From Nitrospira sp. (lineage in GTDB: Bacteria > Nitrospirota > Nitrospiria > Nitrospirales > Nitrospiraceae), in NCBI GenBank assembly GCA_018242725.1, contig JAFEBI010000009.1, positions 21,873-85,872 of the forward strand: 64,000 bases of DNA, given 5' to 3'. Numbering within the stretch: position 1 is the first letter of the stretch; each line of letters begins with the position of its first letter. A program made the position numbers and the translations under genes. This document shows, one piece after another, positions 63,934-64,000 of this stretch. The notes beneath the pieces are model-generated. The model saw only the letters and a program-made list of their open reading frames with translations, did not search any database and was not told the origin of the DNA.

Positions 63934-64000
63934 TATCATCGATCACTACACATCTCTGGTCTTTCCCCGATTTTACGGACACATCAGAAACGCGCCATAC

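Noticed and set aside
63776..63982. 68-codon - strand frame at the right edge
   Set aside because: It is out of frame with the integrase remnant and crosses its frameshift; not a gene.

Overview
The window looks like chromosomal DNA of a Nitrospira-like bacterium (phylum Nitrospirota). This is inferred from gene content, not from a marker gene. The clues are an electron-transport locus that mixes cytochrome bc parts with two cytochrome bd-like membrane proteins, hopanoid genes, a complete GlgE/maltokinase/TreS/TreT set and a Gram-negative envelope (Mla, TolC, RlpA, many lipoproteins). Gene density is high, with many 1-8 bp overlaps.

Layout. (1) 1-9326, + strand: alpha-glucan/trehalose metabolism (GlgE tail, maltokinase, DUF5752 protein, TreS, TreT, a further glycosyltransferase, a TM-helix channel-like protein) and two lipoproteins. 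A reverse-strand GH13 glucosidase overlaps the last one tail to tail. (2) 11143-13709, - strand: a B12-binding radical SAM protein translationally coupled to an unrecognised protein. (3) 14121-20345: ispH with a terminator, smc, an RlpA-like lipoprotein and a small membrane protein. (4) 20780-27720, + strand: squalene-hopene cyclase, HpnG, MlaE-F-D-C and a beta-barrel protein, in one apparent operon behind a good sigma70-type promoter. (5) 28151-32798: dxs, ispG and a GT87-like membrane protein, then tRNA-Cys. (6) 33097-45613, - strand: an export and peptide cluster, described below. (7) 46324-48529: hpnH and two uncharacterised genes. (8) 48589-60330, + strand: an electron-transport operon of eleven genes with six CxxCH sites. 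(9) 60432-64000: UbiA, a lipoprotein with a caspase fold that lacks both catalytic residues, tRNA-Thr and a decayed phage-type integrase beside it.

Most interesting system: the seven-gene - strand cluster at 33097-45613. It encodes a 639-residue protein with a possible winged-helix start, a 41-residue acid-free cationic peptide (43514-43639) with two GTCR[S/T]L repeats and a strong ribosome binding site, and an exported diheme (MauG/cytochrome-c-peroxidase type) enzyme. These are followed by an HlyD adaptor, an ABC exporter with an intact C39 peptidase triad, a second ABC exporter half and a TolC-like channel. A GC-rich hairpin separates the peptide gene from the enzyme genes. The export trio resembles NHLM-type bacteriocin exporters. 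No standard peptide-modifying enzyme is present, so the diheme protein and the 639-residue protein are the maturation candidates. The idea of a new secreted, possibly heme-enzyme-modified peptide is inference; the gene order, motifs and peptide ORF are read directly.

The isoprenoid genes (ispH, dxs, ispG), shc, hpnG and hpnH together supply hopanoids, and their union with mla genes suggests sterol-like lipid traffic to the outer membrane. The electron-transport locus probably encodes a quinol:cytochrome c or quinol-oxidising complex of unusual composition.
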